From: CTSOIL-112 sp964293815
GTDB lineage: Bacteria; Pseudomonadota; Gammaproteobacteria; Burkholderiales; Burkholderiaceae
Length of the DNA stretch: 64,000 nucleotides
Reading direction: 5' to 3'
Assembly: GCA_964293815.1 (NCBI GenBank)
Contig: CAXYYC010000004.1
Span: 42,076-106,075, forward strand
The notes under the pieces are model-generated. The model was not told the origin of the DNA and ran no database searches. It saw only the letters and a program-made list of their open reading frames with translations. A program made the position numbers and the translations under genes. This document shows, one piece after another, positions 16,539 through 26,140 of this stretch. Positions within the stretch are counted from its first letter, which is position 1. Each line of letters starts with the position of its first letter.

Positions 16539-18098
16539 ATGAACTTTTTACGTGTTCTGGCCTCGGTCAGTGGATTTACGTTGTTGTCGCGCATCACCGG
16601 CTTGGTACGCGAGATGCTGGTGGCGTCGATTTTCGGCGCAGGCGCAACCACAGATGCCTTTTTTGTGGCATTTCGGATTCCGAATCTGCTTCGGCGGCTG
16701 TTTGCCGAGGGTGCGTTTTCGCAGGCATTTATTCCAGTCTTGGGGCAAAGCAAAGCAACCCACGGTGACGAGCAAACTAAGGTGTTGGTCGATCGCACCG
16801 CGACCTTGCTGTTTTGGGTGGTGACGTTGATTACCATTTTGGGGATTGTCGGCGTGTCGGGGGTGATGTGGGTCATGGCGGGGACGATGCAGGTCGGCTC
16901 TGAGCGTTATGAGTACACGCGCATCATGACGCAGATTATGTTTCCGTACATTATTTTTATGTCGCTGATTGCGCTCTCGTCGGGGATTTTGAATACGTGG
17001 AAAAATTTTTCAACACCTGCGTTTACCCCAGTTTTGCTCAATATCGCGATGATCAGCGCAGCGATTTTCCTAGCACCGCATTTTAATCCACCGATTTACG
17101 CGCTCACGGCGGGCGTGATTGCGGGCGGCTTATTGCAATTGGCGTGGCAGATTCCGGCCTTGATGCGTATTGGGATGTTGCCCAAAATTTCGTTCAATAT
17201 TCTCGAAGCAATGCGCGATCCGAACGTGCGGCGGATTTTGAAACTGATGTTGCCCGCTACTTTGGCGGTGTCAGTGGCGCAGATTAGTTTGATTATCAAT
17301 ACGAACTGGGCGGCGAGTTTGGGTAATGGCGCGGTGTCGTGGATTTCGTATGCGGATCGTTTGATGGAGTTCCCTACGGGAATGCTGGGCGTGGCTTTGG
17401 GGACGATTTTGCTGCCGAGTTTGACACGCGCGCACAGCGCGAATGATCATGCGGAGTATGAACGCTTGCTGAACTGGGGTTTGCGCTTGACCCTCTTGTT
17501 GGCTCTGCCGGCGGCCGTCGGCTTGGGGGTTTTGTCGATTCCACTGACCAGCACGCTATTTCAGCATGGCCGCTTTACTGCCGTGGATGTGCAGAAGACC
17601 GCGCAAGCCTTGTCGATGTATTCGTTTGGCTTGGTCGGACTGATTTCGGTGAAAATTTTGGCGAGCGCGTATTATGCCAAGCAGGATATCGTCACGCCAG
17701 TGCTCATCGGGATTGGTGTGCTGGTATCAACGCAGTTGATGAATCTGTTGTTTGTGCCGTATTTGCAACACGCCGGTTTGGCGCTATCGATCGGCTTGGG
17801 CGCGTGTTTGAATGCCGCAATTTTGGTATTTTTGCTTGGCCGTCGTGGGGTTTTGGGCACTTGGAAACCGTGGTTGCAGTTTATACTCAAAGTCTTCGTG
17901 GCGGTACTGGTCATGGGCGTTCTGGCATATTTCGCCAGTCAGCAGATTGATTGGCTGGCAATTTCTGGCGGCTCGGCGTTATTCCAACGCGCCGGTTGGT
18001 TGGCGCTGATCGTCGTCGGCAGTGCGCTGTGTTATTTTGCCGTGTTATTCGCTTTGGGATTTCGTACGCGGGATTTCCGTTTGGTCAGTCACGCATGA
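16539..18098 (+). CDS. murJ: Lipid II flippase MurJ (MviN)
   Basis: 519 residues, about 14 membrane segments, MVF/MATE-like fold. It begins MNFLRVLASVSGFTLLSRIT and has the family segments REMLVASIFGAG, RIPNLLRRLFAEGAFSQAF and SYADRLMEFPTGMLGVALGT. It moves lipid II across the inner membrane for peptidoglycan synthesis. It is followed by a 190-base gap before the efflux operon, so it is probably monocistronic. Confidence 0.97.
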   Translation: MNFLRVLASVSGFTLLSRITGLVREMLVASIFGAGATTDAFFVAFRIPNLLRRLFAEGAFSQAFIPVLGQSKATHGDEQTKVLVDRTATLLFWVVTLITILGIVGVSGVMWVMAGTMQVGSERYEYTRIMTQIMFPYIIFMSLIALSSGILNTWKNFSTPAFTPVLLNIAMISAAIFLAPHFNPPIYALTAGVIAGGLLQLAWQIPALMRIGMLPKISFNILEAMRDPNVRRILKLMLPATLAVSVAQISLIINTNWAASLGNGAVSWISYADRLMEFPTGMLGVALGTILLPSLTRAHSANDHAEYERLLNWGLRLTLLLALPAAVGLGVLSIPLTSTLFQHGRFTAVDVQKTAQALSMYSFGLVGLISVKILASAYYAKQDIVTPVLIGIGVLVSTQLMNLLFVPYLQHAGLALSIGLGACLNAAILVFLLGRRGVLGTWKPWLQFILKVFVAVLVMGVLAYFASQQIDWLAISGGSALFQRAGWLALIVVGSALCYFAVLFALGFRTRDFRLVSHA

Positions 18099-18122
18099 TT
18101 ATTTTTTGGGCAAATGGCGCTT

Positions 18123-18137
18123 GTAAAGTTTTGTAAA
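18123..18137 (+). promoter_or_regulatory. CpxR-type box upstream of the RND efflux operon
   Basis: GTAAAGTTTTGTAAA, direct repeat GTAAA-N5-GTAAA, about 150 bases upstream of the adaptor gene. It is nearly identical to the box ahead of the two-component operon. Confidence 0.55.
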
Positions 18138-18287
18138 CTCGACGCGGAAGGCGCATTTTGTCCATGAAAATCCTTTAAAATGCAATATTCGGCGGACATT
18201 TCATATTGGCGTAACCAACCATGATGTGACTATTTCATCACAAAATGATGACCCTACACCGCTAAACCCATTTTTCGGCTGATTTTT

Positions 18288-19586
18288 ATGGCATCCAACC
18301 TCAATTTTTTTGCCCGTTTTTTTGCATTAAGCAGGCGCAAACAACTGGTCGTTTTAGTTGTCCTCGCATTGACGCTATTTATTGGCATTCGTGTTTATCA
18401 AGCGTTGACCAAAACCAGCCGCAGCAAAGCCGCTGAAACCACCGTGGTTCAGATCAAGCGCTCCGAAATCACGCAATTGCAAGCGGTATCTTTGGACAAA
18501 ACCCTGCCGATCTCCGGCTCACTCAATCCTTTGGAGCAGACCTTGGTCAGCGCGCGCGCCAGTGGCGAGGTGCAAAGCGTCGCGGTGCGTGAAGGGCAAA
18601 GCGTGAGCAAGGGGCAAACCTTGGCCGAACTAGTCGCCACCACTTATCAGGCGCAATACGATCAAGCCCGAGCCAACGTGATCTCCGCCGAACAGAGCCT
18701 GAAACTGGCACAAAAAGACTATCAAAATAACGAAGAGCTGTATCGCTCCGGCTTCATTGCCAAAATGGCTTTGCAGCGTTTGGAAGTTGCATTGCAAAAC
18801 GCGCGCAGCACCTTGACCAACGCACAGCAAACCCTCGTCATCGCGCAACGCAATCTGTCCGAAACCCGCATCAATGCGCCAATCAGCGGCGTCATCGCCG
18901 CACGCAAAATCAATCCAGGCGAAACCGTCGGCACAGGCTCAGTGCTGTTCTCTATCGTGAACGAGGACAGCTTTGAGGTTTCTGCACCCATCTCCGCTGA
19001 ACAAGTCGGACAAATCGCCATCGGCCAAACCGTACAATTGCGCACGCCCGGCGTGATTGACGCCTTCACTGGCACGGTTGAACGCATCAATCCAGCCGCT
19101 CAAGCAGGCTCACGCAGTTTCACCGTCTATGTGCGCGTCAACAACACTGGCGCTTTGCGTGCGGGCATGTATGCGCAAGGTGAAATCTTACTGTCCAGTA
19201 AGCCGAATGTTCTGAGCGTACCGGCCAGCGCCATTCACCCCAAAAACGACCGACAATACGTCTATGTACTGAATAACAACATCGTCGAACGTCGTGAAGT
19301 CACGCTGGGCGAGCGCGCCAGCGAAGCTGCCGATGCGCCGACCGAAATCACCTCCGGCTTGAACCCAGGTGAATTGGTGGTGCGTTTGGATCTGGGCGAT
19401 ATCAAACCCGAGCAAAAAGTTGAATTGGTTGAGAACTCTGGTCAAGTAGCGGACTCTGCGACCAACACAGCAAGCAACACAACCGCACAAAGTACCGCCG
19501 CAAAGACCGAAGCGCCCAAAACCTTTTGGGGGAAAATCAAAGCGTGGTTTAGCAATCAACCCACCCAAAAACCCACCCAAAAATAA
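18288..19586 (+). CDS. RND efflux periplasmic adaptor (membrane fusion protein)
   Basis: 432 residues. An N-terminal membrane anchor (about 18-36) is followed by a split lipoyl/barrel-sandwich domain (SARASGEVQSVAVREGQSV ... INAPISGVIAARKINPGE), a central coiled-coil hairpin, a beta-barrel domain, and a low-complexity Thr/Ala/Lys tail ending with PTQK repeats. It would link the inner-membrane pump to an outer-membrane channel. It is first in a set with the RND pump and, further down, TolC. The substrate cannot be read from sequence. A CpxR-type box lies upstream. Confidence 0.93.
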   Translation: MASNLNFFARFFALSRRKQLVVLVVLALTLFIGIRVYQALTKTSRSKAAETTVVQIKRSEITQLQAVSLDKTLPISGSLNPLEQTLVSARASGEVQSVAVREGQSVSKGQTLAELVATTYQAQYDQARANVISAEQSLKLAQKDYQNNEELYRSGFIAKMALQRLEVALQNARSTLTNAQQTLVIAQRNLSETRINAPISGVIAARKINPGETVGTGSVLFSIVNEDSFEVSAPISAEQVGQIAIGQTVQLRTPGVIDAFTGTVERINPAAQAGSRSFTVYVRVNNTGALRAGMYAQGEILLSSKPNVLSVPASAIHPKNDRQYVYVLNNNIVERREVTLGERASEAADAPTEITSGLNPGELVVRLDLGDIKPEQKVELVENSGQVADSATNTASNTTAQSTAAKTEAPKTFWGKIKAWFSNQPTQKPTQK

Positions 19587-19601
19587 GGCAACAGATCAGC
19601 C

Positions 19602-22600
19602 ATGTGGTTCACTCGCGTCAGTATAAAAAACCCCGTTTTCGCCGTGATGGTCGTGTTCGGCCTCGTGGTGCTGGGTATTATGGGGTATAAAAAAATGGCG
19701 GTTGACCAATTTCCCGATGTGGAAATTCCGGTCATCGTGGTGCAAACCACCTATTCAGGCGCATCACCCACCTCGGTGGAGAATGATATTTCACGCCCGA
19801 TAGAGGAAGCGCTCAATACCGTCGGCGGCATCAAAACCCTGACCTCACGCTCGTATCAAGGCATCTCCGTGGTCATCGCGCAGTTCGAGATGAACACCAA
19901 TATGGACAACGCATTGCAAGACGTGCGTGCGAAAATCGACCGCGTGCGGCGGACATTGCCCAGCAATGCCGACGACCCAATCGTGACGCAAAACGACCCG
20001 AACAGCCAGCCGATTTTATCGCTTGTGGTCTCAGGCAATGACAACCGTTCGCTGCGCGAATTGACCGATATTGCCGAAAACGTGATCAAGCCACGTTTGC
20101 AAACCGCGCGCGGCGTCGGCGAAATCAGTATTTTAGGCGGTGTTAATCCACAAATGAACATTGTGCTTGACCCGAACAAAATGAATGCGCTGGGCATCGG
20201 CATCAACGAAATTGCCACAGCCATCGAAAAAGCTAACCAAGAATTACCCGCAGGCGTGGTGAAAAATCAAGAGAAAGAACTCACCGTCCAAGTCAAAGGC
20301 CGCTTAAAAGACGAGCAGGATTTTCGGCGTCTGATCATCGGCACACGCGGCGGCCAGCCAGTGTATCTGGAGCAAGTAGCGCAGGTGGAAAACGGCATCG
20401 CCGAGAAGAAAAGCGCGGCCATGACCGACGGACAGCCGACGCTCTCAATCACCATCATCAAATCCAGCGGAACCAATACCTTGGAAGTCGCGGACAATGT
20501 GCGCACACAAATCACGCAATTGGAAAAAAGCCTGCCCGAGGACATCAAGATTTCCACTCGCCAAGACCAAACCATGAGCATTCGCTCCAGCGTGAACGAG
20601 GTGCGCAATACGATTTTTGAGGGCGCGTTTTTGGCAATTTTGATCGTATTCTTATTCCTGCACTCGTGGCGCAGCACGGTCATCACCGCGATTACACTGC
20701 CGGTCTCGATCATTGGTACCTTTGGCTTCATGTATGTGCTCGGCTACAGCATCAACAACTTGACCTTGATGGCGCTCTCGCTGTCAGTCGGCTTGCTGAT
20801 TGACGACGCCATCGTGGTACGCGAAAACATCGTGCGCCACATGCAGATGGGCAAAGACCATTACAACGCGGCGCTTGAGGGCACGCACGAAATCGGGCTG
20901 GCGGTGCTCGCCACCACGCTCAGTATCGTCGCAGTATTTTTGCCGATTGGCTATATGAACGGCACCATCGGCCAGTTTTTCCACCAATTCGGTATCACCG
21001 TGGTGATTGCGGTGTTGCTGTCAATGTTTGTCTCCTTCACGCTTGACCCAATGCTCTCGTCCAAATGGCATGACCCCGATTCAGAGCGTCCACTGGAGGA
21101 GCGCACCGGCGCGCGCCTATTGGTCTGGTTTGAACGACACGTTGAGGCCTTCAGCGAAACCTACCAAAAAATGCTTAAACTGGCGCTGAAGCACCGCCTC
21201 ATAACGCTGGCAATCGCCGCTGCGACCTTTGTCATCAGTCTGATGATCGTACCGATTATCGGCTCCGAGTTTGTGCCACAGGGTGATTATTCAGAAATGA
21301 ATGTGAAATTCAAAACGCCGGTCGGCACATCGCTCGATCAAAGCACAGAAAAAACCCGTCAGGTGCAAGCCGTGCTCAAAGAGAAATTCCCCGAGGTCGA
21401 TTACAGTTTCGCGCGCATCGGTGGCGGCTCGAATGACAACAACGTGGTCAGTCTGTATGTCAAACTCAGACCGGTCTCGGAGCGCTCGCGCAAAGTCAGC
21501 GCCTTGCAAGGACCAATGCGGGAAGAGCTATCCAAAATCGCCGGTATTCGTCTATCCAAAGTCACGGGACAAGAAGGCGGTCCGGCTGGCTCAAACAAAC
21601 GCCTGATTTACAATATCCAAGGGCCGGATTTGAAACGCCTTGAAGCCTACAGCACCGAGGTTTTGGCCGCGCTCAAACCGGTTCCCGGGTTGATGGATTT
21701 GGAGTCCTCGGTTGCGGAGAAAAAGCCTGCGTTAGACATCGTGATGGATCATCAAAAGGCCGCCGATCTGGGCGTGAACAGCAGCGCTGTATCTTCGATT
21801 TTGGCTGGTATGATTACGGGGTACAAAGCAGGCAGTTGGCGCGCGCCGAATGACCGCGACTACGATATTGAACTGCGTCTGCCCGCAGACCAGCGCACCC
21901 GCCCCGAGGATGTGGTGAATATGAAAATCACCACTGGTATCAACACCAGCACGGGCGAGCCGATTCAAATCCGTGTGGGCGATGTGGCCGATGTGCGCTA
22001 CGGCGAAACCTCTACTGAAATCGTGCGTGAGAATCTGATGCGACAAATTCGCATTGATGGCAACCCGATGAACCGCAGTGTCGGCGATGTATCGAGCGAT
22101 ATTGAAAAAGTATTGCAAAGCATCAAATGGGAGCCAGGCTATCATTACTCCGTGGCCGGTGATGCGCAGGATTCGGCCGAGTCGGCAGGACATGCCGCTG
22201 CCGCATTGGGCTTGGCGGTGATCTTCATTTACATGGTTTTGGCATCGCAATTTAATAGCTTTATCCAGCCGGTGGCGATCATGAGTACCCTGCCTTTGTC
22301 GTTGATTGGCGTCTTTTTGGCTTTACTGATGTTTAACTCGACGCTGAATATTTTCTCCATCGTCGGCTTTATTTTGCTCATGGGTTTGGTCACGAAAAAC
22401 GCGATTTTGCTGATTGACTTCATCAACCAAGCACGCGCGCATGGCTCAACCCGCACCGAGGCGATTTTGGAAGCAGCGCATATTCGTTTGCGCCCTATTC
22501 TGATGACGACCTTGGCCATGATTTTTGGGATGTTACCGCTGGCATTGGCGCTGGGCGAAGGCGCGGAGCAACGCGCGCCGATGGGGCAGGCGGTGATTGG

Positions 22601-22721
22601 TGGGACGATCACATCGACCTTGTTGACGTTGGTGGTCGTGCCGGTGGTGTATACCTTCCTTGACGATGGGGCAAGCAAAGTGCGACACTGGTGGGCGAAT
22701 CGCCATGCGGCACATAATTGA
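19602..22721 (+). CDS. RND multidrug efflux pump, HAE1 family
   Basis: 1,039 residues with the twofold repeated RND plan: one membrane helix, a large periplasmic loop, a cluster of helices, then the same again. The proton-relay acidic pair is in GLLIDDAIVVREN, and the second half has GLVTKNAILLIDF. It starts with WFTRVSIKNPVFAVM as usual for HAE1 pumps. It uses the proton gradient to expel hydrophobic compounds. Start is 16 bases after the adaptor stop, so the two are co-transcribed. Confidence 0.95.
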   Translation: MWFTRVSIKNPVFAVMVVFGLVVLGIMGYKKMAVDQFPDVEIPVIVVQTTYSGASPTSVENDISRPIEEALNTVGGIKTLTSRSYQGISVVIAQFEMNTNMDNALQDVRAKIDRVRRTLPSNADDPIVTQNDPNSQPILSLVVSGNDNRSLRELTDIAENVIKPRLQTARGVGEISILGGVNPQMNIVLDPNKMNALGIGINEIATAIEKANQELPAGVVKNQEKELTVQVKGRLKDEQDFRRLIIGTRGGQPVYLEQVAQVENGIAEKKSAAMTDGQPTLSITIIKSSGTNTLEVADNVRTQITQLEKSLPEDIKISTRQDQTMSIRSSVNEVRNTIFEGAFLAILIVFLFLHSWRSTVITAITLPVSIIGTFGFMYVLGYSINNLTLMALSLSVGLLIDDAIVVRENIVRHMQMGKDHYNAALEGTHEIGLAVLATTLSIVAVFLPIGYMNGTIGQFFHQFGITVVIAVLLSMFVSFTLDPMLSSKWHDPDSERPLEERTGARLLVWFERHVEAFSETYQKMLKLALKHRLITLAIAAATFVISLMIVPIIGSEFVPQGDYSEMNVKFKTPVGTSLDQSTEKTRQVQAVLKEKFPEVDYSFARIGGGSNDNNVVSLYVKLRPVSERSRKVSALQGPMREELSKIAGIRLSKVTGQEGGPAGSNKRLIYNIQGPDLKRLEAYSTEVLAALKPVPGLMDLESSVAEKKPALDIVMDHQKAADLGVNSSAVSSILAGMITGYKAGSWRAPNDRDYDIELRLPADQRTRPEDVVNMKITTGINTSTGEPIQIRVGDVADVRYGETSTEIVRENLMRQIRIDGNPMNRSVGDVSSDIEKVLQSIKWEPGYHYSVAGDAQDSAESAGHAAAALGLAVIFIYMVLASQFNSFIQPVAIMSTLPLSLIGVFLALLMFNSTLNIFSIVGFILLMGLVTKNAILLIDFINQARAHGSTRTEAILEAAHIRLRPILMTTLAMIFGMLPLALALGEGAEQRAPMGQAVIGGTITSTLLTLVVVPVVYTFLDDGASKVRHWWANRHAAHN

Positions 22722-22807
22722 ACCCAATGACGACTAAGACATAAGTCGAATTAATGGATAGGCAACACTTGAGCATTCAATTGAAAGGCCTTAGAGAGGA
22801 GCATACG

Positions 22808-23506
22808 ATGAAACGAACCGCTTTATACAATATGGTGCAACAGCAAATCCGCCCGTGGGATGTGCACAATCGCGATTTATTGCGCTTATTGCACGACTTG
22901 CCGCGCGAAGATTTTCTACCAACCGAACTGCGCCCATTCGCCTATATGGATATCGAGTTACCGCTGGTGCTCAATGATGGCGACAACACCGGTACCAAAC
23001 TCATGCCGCCGCGCCTGCTCGCGCGCATGGTGCAGGAATTGGACTTGCAAGGCACAGAAAACGTCGCGCTCGTCGGCTTGGGTGACGGCTATTTAGCGGC
23101 CTTGCTGGCCAAATTCGCGCGCACCGTGACCGCCTACGAAATCAACGAAAAAATCCTGCGTTTTGCACAACACAACCTAAACCAAGCGAATGTGCACAAC
23201 GTCAATTATGAGCTGAGCAACGGCCTTAAAGCCAGTTCCGACAAATTCGACGTGCTCGTATTGGCTGGCAGTATCGCGCGCCTAACGCCCGCATTGCTCA
23301 ACAAAATCGCGGTCGGCGGACAAATGCTCGCCGTGGTGGGTGACGCTTTAGCACCGACCATGAGCGCCGTGCTGGTCACGCGTACCGATGAGCAGTCATG
23401 GTCACAAAAAATTCTGTTTGAAACCATTCTGTCGCCGCTGTCCGATGACGAGCGCAAAAAAGGCGCGCCGCAAACAGCGGGCAAAGCCGCTCAGTTCACT
23501 TTCTGA
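22808..23506 (+). CDS. Protein-L-isoaspartate O-methyltransferase-like protein
   Basis: 232 residues, start at 22808 because GAGGAG precedes it; the 18-residue extension to 22754 has no support. It begins with the PCMT-like N-terminus (MVQQQIRPWDVHNRDLL and PREDFLP). The SAM-binding segment is diverged (VGLGDGYLAALLAKFA in place of the usual GTGSGYQ), so repair activity is less certain than for true Pcm. Its stop overlaps the tolC start (TGATG). The pcm-tolC pairing is frequent in betaproteobacteria. Confidence 0.85.
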   Translation: MKRTALYNMVQQQIRPWDVHNRDLLRLLHDLPREDFLPTELRPFAYMDIELPLVLNDGDNTGTKLMPPRLLARMVQELDLQGTENVALVGLGDGYLAALLAKFARTVTAYEINEKILRFAQHNLNQANVHNVNYELSNGLKASSDKFDVLVLAGSIARLTPALLNKIAVGGQMLAVVGDALAPTMSAVLVTRTDEQSWSQKILFETILSPLSDDERKKGAPQTAGKAAQFTF

Positions 23507-24963
23507 TGAAAACCCACATGCGTCATTCACGTTCGACCCCTCGATCAATACGCCGCGTCCGTGGCTCATTGCGGCTCGCAGCGTTGCTGTGCGCCGTCAA
23601 CAGCGTCTGGCTCGCCCAGCCCGCGCACGCCTACGATCTATGGCAAGCGTATCAAGACGCGCAGCACAACGACCCAACCTATCTGGCCAGTGCTGCGCAG
23701 AATGACGTATTAAACGCCCAAAAAGCCCAAGTCCGCGCCGCCGTACTACCGACCGTGACCCTCTCGGGCGGCGTGTACAACACCCGCAAACAATTTTGGG
23801 GCGAAACCAAAGCCGTAAACAGCCGCACTCATCCGGCCAGCCTGACCGTCGGTCTGAATCAGCCGATATTCGCGCTCGACAAGCTGACCGCGCTCAAACA
23901 AGTAGACGTACAAAGCTCCATCGTCGAGCTGAAAATCGCGCAGGCCAAGCAAGAACTCATCACCCGCGTGGTACAAGCCTACTTCAGCGCATGGCTGACC
24001 GAGCACAATGCGCGCGTGGCCGACAATGTCGCCAAAGCCGCTGAGCGCCAGTTGGAAATGGCGAAGAAAAACTTCGAGATCGGCAACACCACCGTGATTG
24101 ACACGCAAGAAGCCGAAACCGTCTGGCACAATGCGCAAGCCTCGCTGATCACCGCGCACACCACTTGGGACAACGCCAAATCCGCGCTCGAACTGCTGGT
24201 AGGACGTCCGATAAACGAACCGCTCTCCAACATTCGCGCGCCACTCAAACTCAAAATGCCCGTACCGGGCAGCGCCGATTCATGGGTAGAGCAAGCAAAA
24301 CAAAGCAATTACAACGTACAAATTGCCCAGCTCAACTACCGATTCAATACCTTGGATACCACGCGCATCGGGCAAAAACGCCTGCCACAAATCAACGTCG
24401 TGGCCAAACGCACTTGGGGCAACACCAACCTGCAACGTGAGCCGGATGAACAATCCGTTGTGACCACCGTTGGTTTGGAATTATCCATGCCCATTTTTGA
24501 TGGCGGTCTGATCGGCGGCCAAGTACGCGAAGCGCAAGCGCAGGAAAACATCAGTTTCCAAACCCTGCGCGCCACACAGCAAAGCGTTGCACAAAATACA
24601 CGCGCGGCGTATAACCAAGCAGTGAGCGGTTTAGCCACCATCAATGCACTGGAAAGCGCGCGCGGTGCGGCACAAAAATCCGCCGACTCAAACATTCTCG
24701 GCTACCAGCTCGGTATGCGCATCAACATCGACGTATTGAACGCGCAAAATACCTACGCGCAAGCACAGTACAATCTCGCACAAGCGCAGTACAACACGAT
24801 TTTAGGCAATGTGAATTTAAAAGCCGCGATCGGGCAATTGGGCGACGACGATGTTCAATACATCAACGCCTTATTGAGCAACGCCAACAATGCGACCGGC
24901 GAGATCAACAACAGCAACGACGCTCGGCCAAACTTACCCAAAGCGCAACAAAAAGCCGACTGA
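23506..24963 (+). CDS. tolC: TolC-family outer-membrane efflux protein
   Basis: 485 residues. A signal peptide ends around AQPAHA. Two structural repeats of TolC follow, each with coiled-coil tunnel helices. Family segments seen are DLWQAYQDAQHNDPTYLAS near the mature N-terminus and NILGYQLGMRINIDVLNAQ in the second repeat. It forms a trimeric outer-membrane channel that joins RND or type I pumps. Translationally coupled to the methyltransferase gene. A terminator hairpin begins within its last codons. Confidence 0.95.
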   Translation: MKTHMRHSRSTPRSIRRVRGSLRLAALLCAVNSVWLAQPAHAYDLWQAYQDAQHNDPTYLASAAQNDVLNAQKAQVRAAVLPTVTLSGGVYNTRKQFWGETKAVNSRTHPASLTVGLNQPIFALDKLTALKQVDVQSSIVELKIAQAKQELITRVVQAYFSAWLTEHNARVADNVAKAAERQLEMAKKNFEIGNTTVIDTQEAETVWHNAQASLITAHTTWDNAKSALELLVGRPINEPLSNIRAPLKLKMPVPGSADSWVEQAKQSNYNVQIAQLNYRFNTLDTTRIGQKRLPQINVVAKRTWGNTNLQREPDEQSVVTTVGLELSMPIFDGGLIGGQVREAQAQENISFQTLRATQQSVAQNTRAAYNQAVSGLATINALESARGAAQKSADSNILGYQLGMRINIDVLNAQNTYAQAQYNLAQAQYNTILGNVNLKAAIGQLGDDDVQYINALLSNANNATGEINNSNDARPNLPKAQQKAD

Positions 24964-24990
24964 TTCATCAGTCGGCTTATCGCTTTTTTG
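24953..24990 (+). terminator. Terminator of tolC overlapping its stop codon
   Basis: Perfect 11-bp stem AAGCCGACTGA (24953-24963) with TCAGTCGGCTT (24968-24978), followed six bases later by a T run. The left arm includes the tolC stop codon. Confidence 0.8.
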
Positions 24991-25012
24991 TTCTACATCA
25001 CGCGCCCGTCGT

Positions 25013-26140
25013 TTATGGCGCCGTTGTCACCACAGGTCGTTCTCCCGCAGTGGTTTTCAATTCCAAACTTTGACCATTGCGCTGAATTCCCAATTTCACC
25101 GCTTCACCCGGCTTGAGTTGCGCCACGATGTTGACCATGCTGTTGACATCAATGATGTCGGTATCATTGATCTTGGTCAATATATCACCGACTTGTACGC
25201 CCGCCTGCGCGGCCGGCCCGTTGGTCGCGACACTGGCGATAATCACGCCGCTGGCATTGGGTAAATTGAATGCTTTGGCCATTTGTGGCGTGATGTTTTG
25301 ACTACTTGCGCCGATGTAGCCGCGCGAGACTTTACCAGTTTTGATGAGCTCTTCCGCCACGTCTTGCAAGGTCGATACCGGTATGGCGAAGCCAACGCCG
25401 GCATTGCCAGTATTGTTCCCCGTACCTGAATTAACAATGAAGTTATTAATACCGACCAAATTGCCATTGGAGTCAATCAGCGCGCCACCCGAGTTGCCTT
25501 CATTGATCGCGGCGTCGGTCTGGATGAAATTTTCAAAGGTATTCACGCCCATTTTCGTGCGATGTAGCGCCGAAACGATCCCCATGGAGACGCTTTGCCC
25601 GACGTCAAACGGATTGCCAATGGCCAACACCACGTCGCCCACACGCAGCTCATCCTCGCGCCCCATGGTGATGGAGGTGAGATTCGGCAAGTCGATTTTT
25701 AACACGGCCAAGTCGTTGTCTGGGTCAACGCCAACCAGCTTCGCCGCCGCATCGCGGTTGTCGTCCAGCACCACTTGAATCTGCGTCGCACCCGAAATCA
25801 CATGTTGATTGGTGACGATGTAGCCTTGCTTATCAATAATCACGCCCGAACCGCTGCCCTTTTCAATGCCAGCGGTAGCGCTATTAGTGGTGTAGATGCG
25901 CACGACGGAAGGAATGGCTTTGGTCACTGCTTCATGGTAGGATAGGCCAGCCAGATTCGCCGGTGCTTGTTTGAAAGTCAGATTCGCGTTTGGATCCGCT
26001 TGCTTGACCGCAACACTGTCACGCCCCAGCGTGGATAGGTTGAACGGCAACCATTGCGGTTTGAGCGTGATGACGATAAACGCCAACAAGACCAATACCG
26101 TCACGATTTGTGTTAACCCTAACCAAACTTTTTTGAACAT
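25013..26140 (-). CDS. degQ: HtrA/Do-like periplasmic serine protease
   Basis: 375 residues. One N-terminal membrane anchor (about 5-25), then a trypsin-like domain with His in TNQHVISGATQ, Asp in DNDLAVLKI and Ser in GNSGGALI, then a single PDZ domain (VQVGDILTKINDTDI). One PDZ and a retained anchor resemble DegS more than DegP. It degrades misfolded envelope proteins. Start at 26140 gives the family N-terminus (MFKKVW); this ATG overlaps the ATG of the divergent Nif3 gene. The promoter must therefore lie inside the neighbouring gene. Confidence 0.93.
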   Translation of the reverse strand: MFKKVWLGLTQIVTVLVLLAFIVITLKPQWLPFNLSTLGRDSVAVKQADPNANLTFKQAPANLAGLSYHEAVTKAIPSVVRIYTTNSATAGIEKGSGSGVIIDKQGYIVTNQHVISGATQIQVVLDDNRDAAAKLVGVDPDNDLAVLKIDLPNLTSITMGREDELRVGDVVLAIGNPFDVGQSVSMGIVSALHRTKMGVNTFENFIQTDAAINEGNSGGALIDSNGNLVGINNFIVNSGTGNNTGNAGVGFAIPVSTLQDVAEELIKTGKVSRGYIGASSQNITPQMAKAFNLPNASGVIIASVATNGPAAQAGVQVGDILTKINDTDIIDVNSMVNIVAQLKPGEAVKLGIQRNGQSLELKTTAGERPVVTTAP

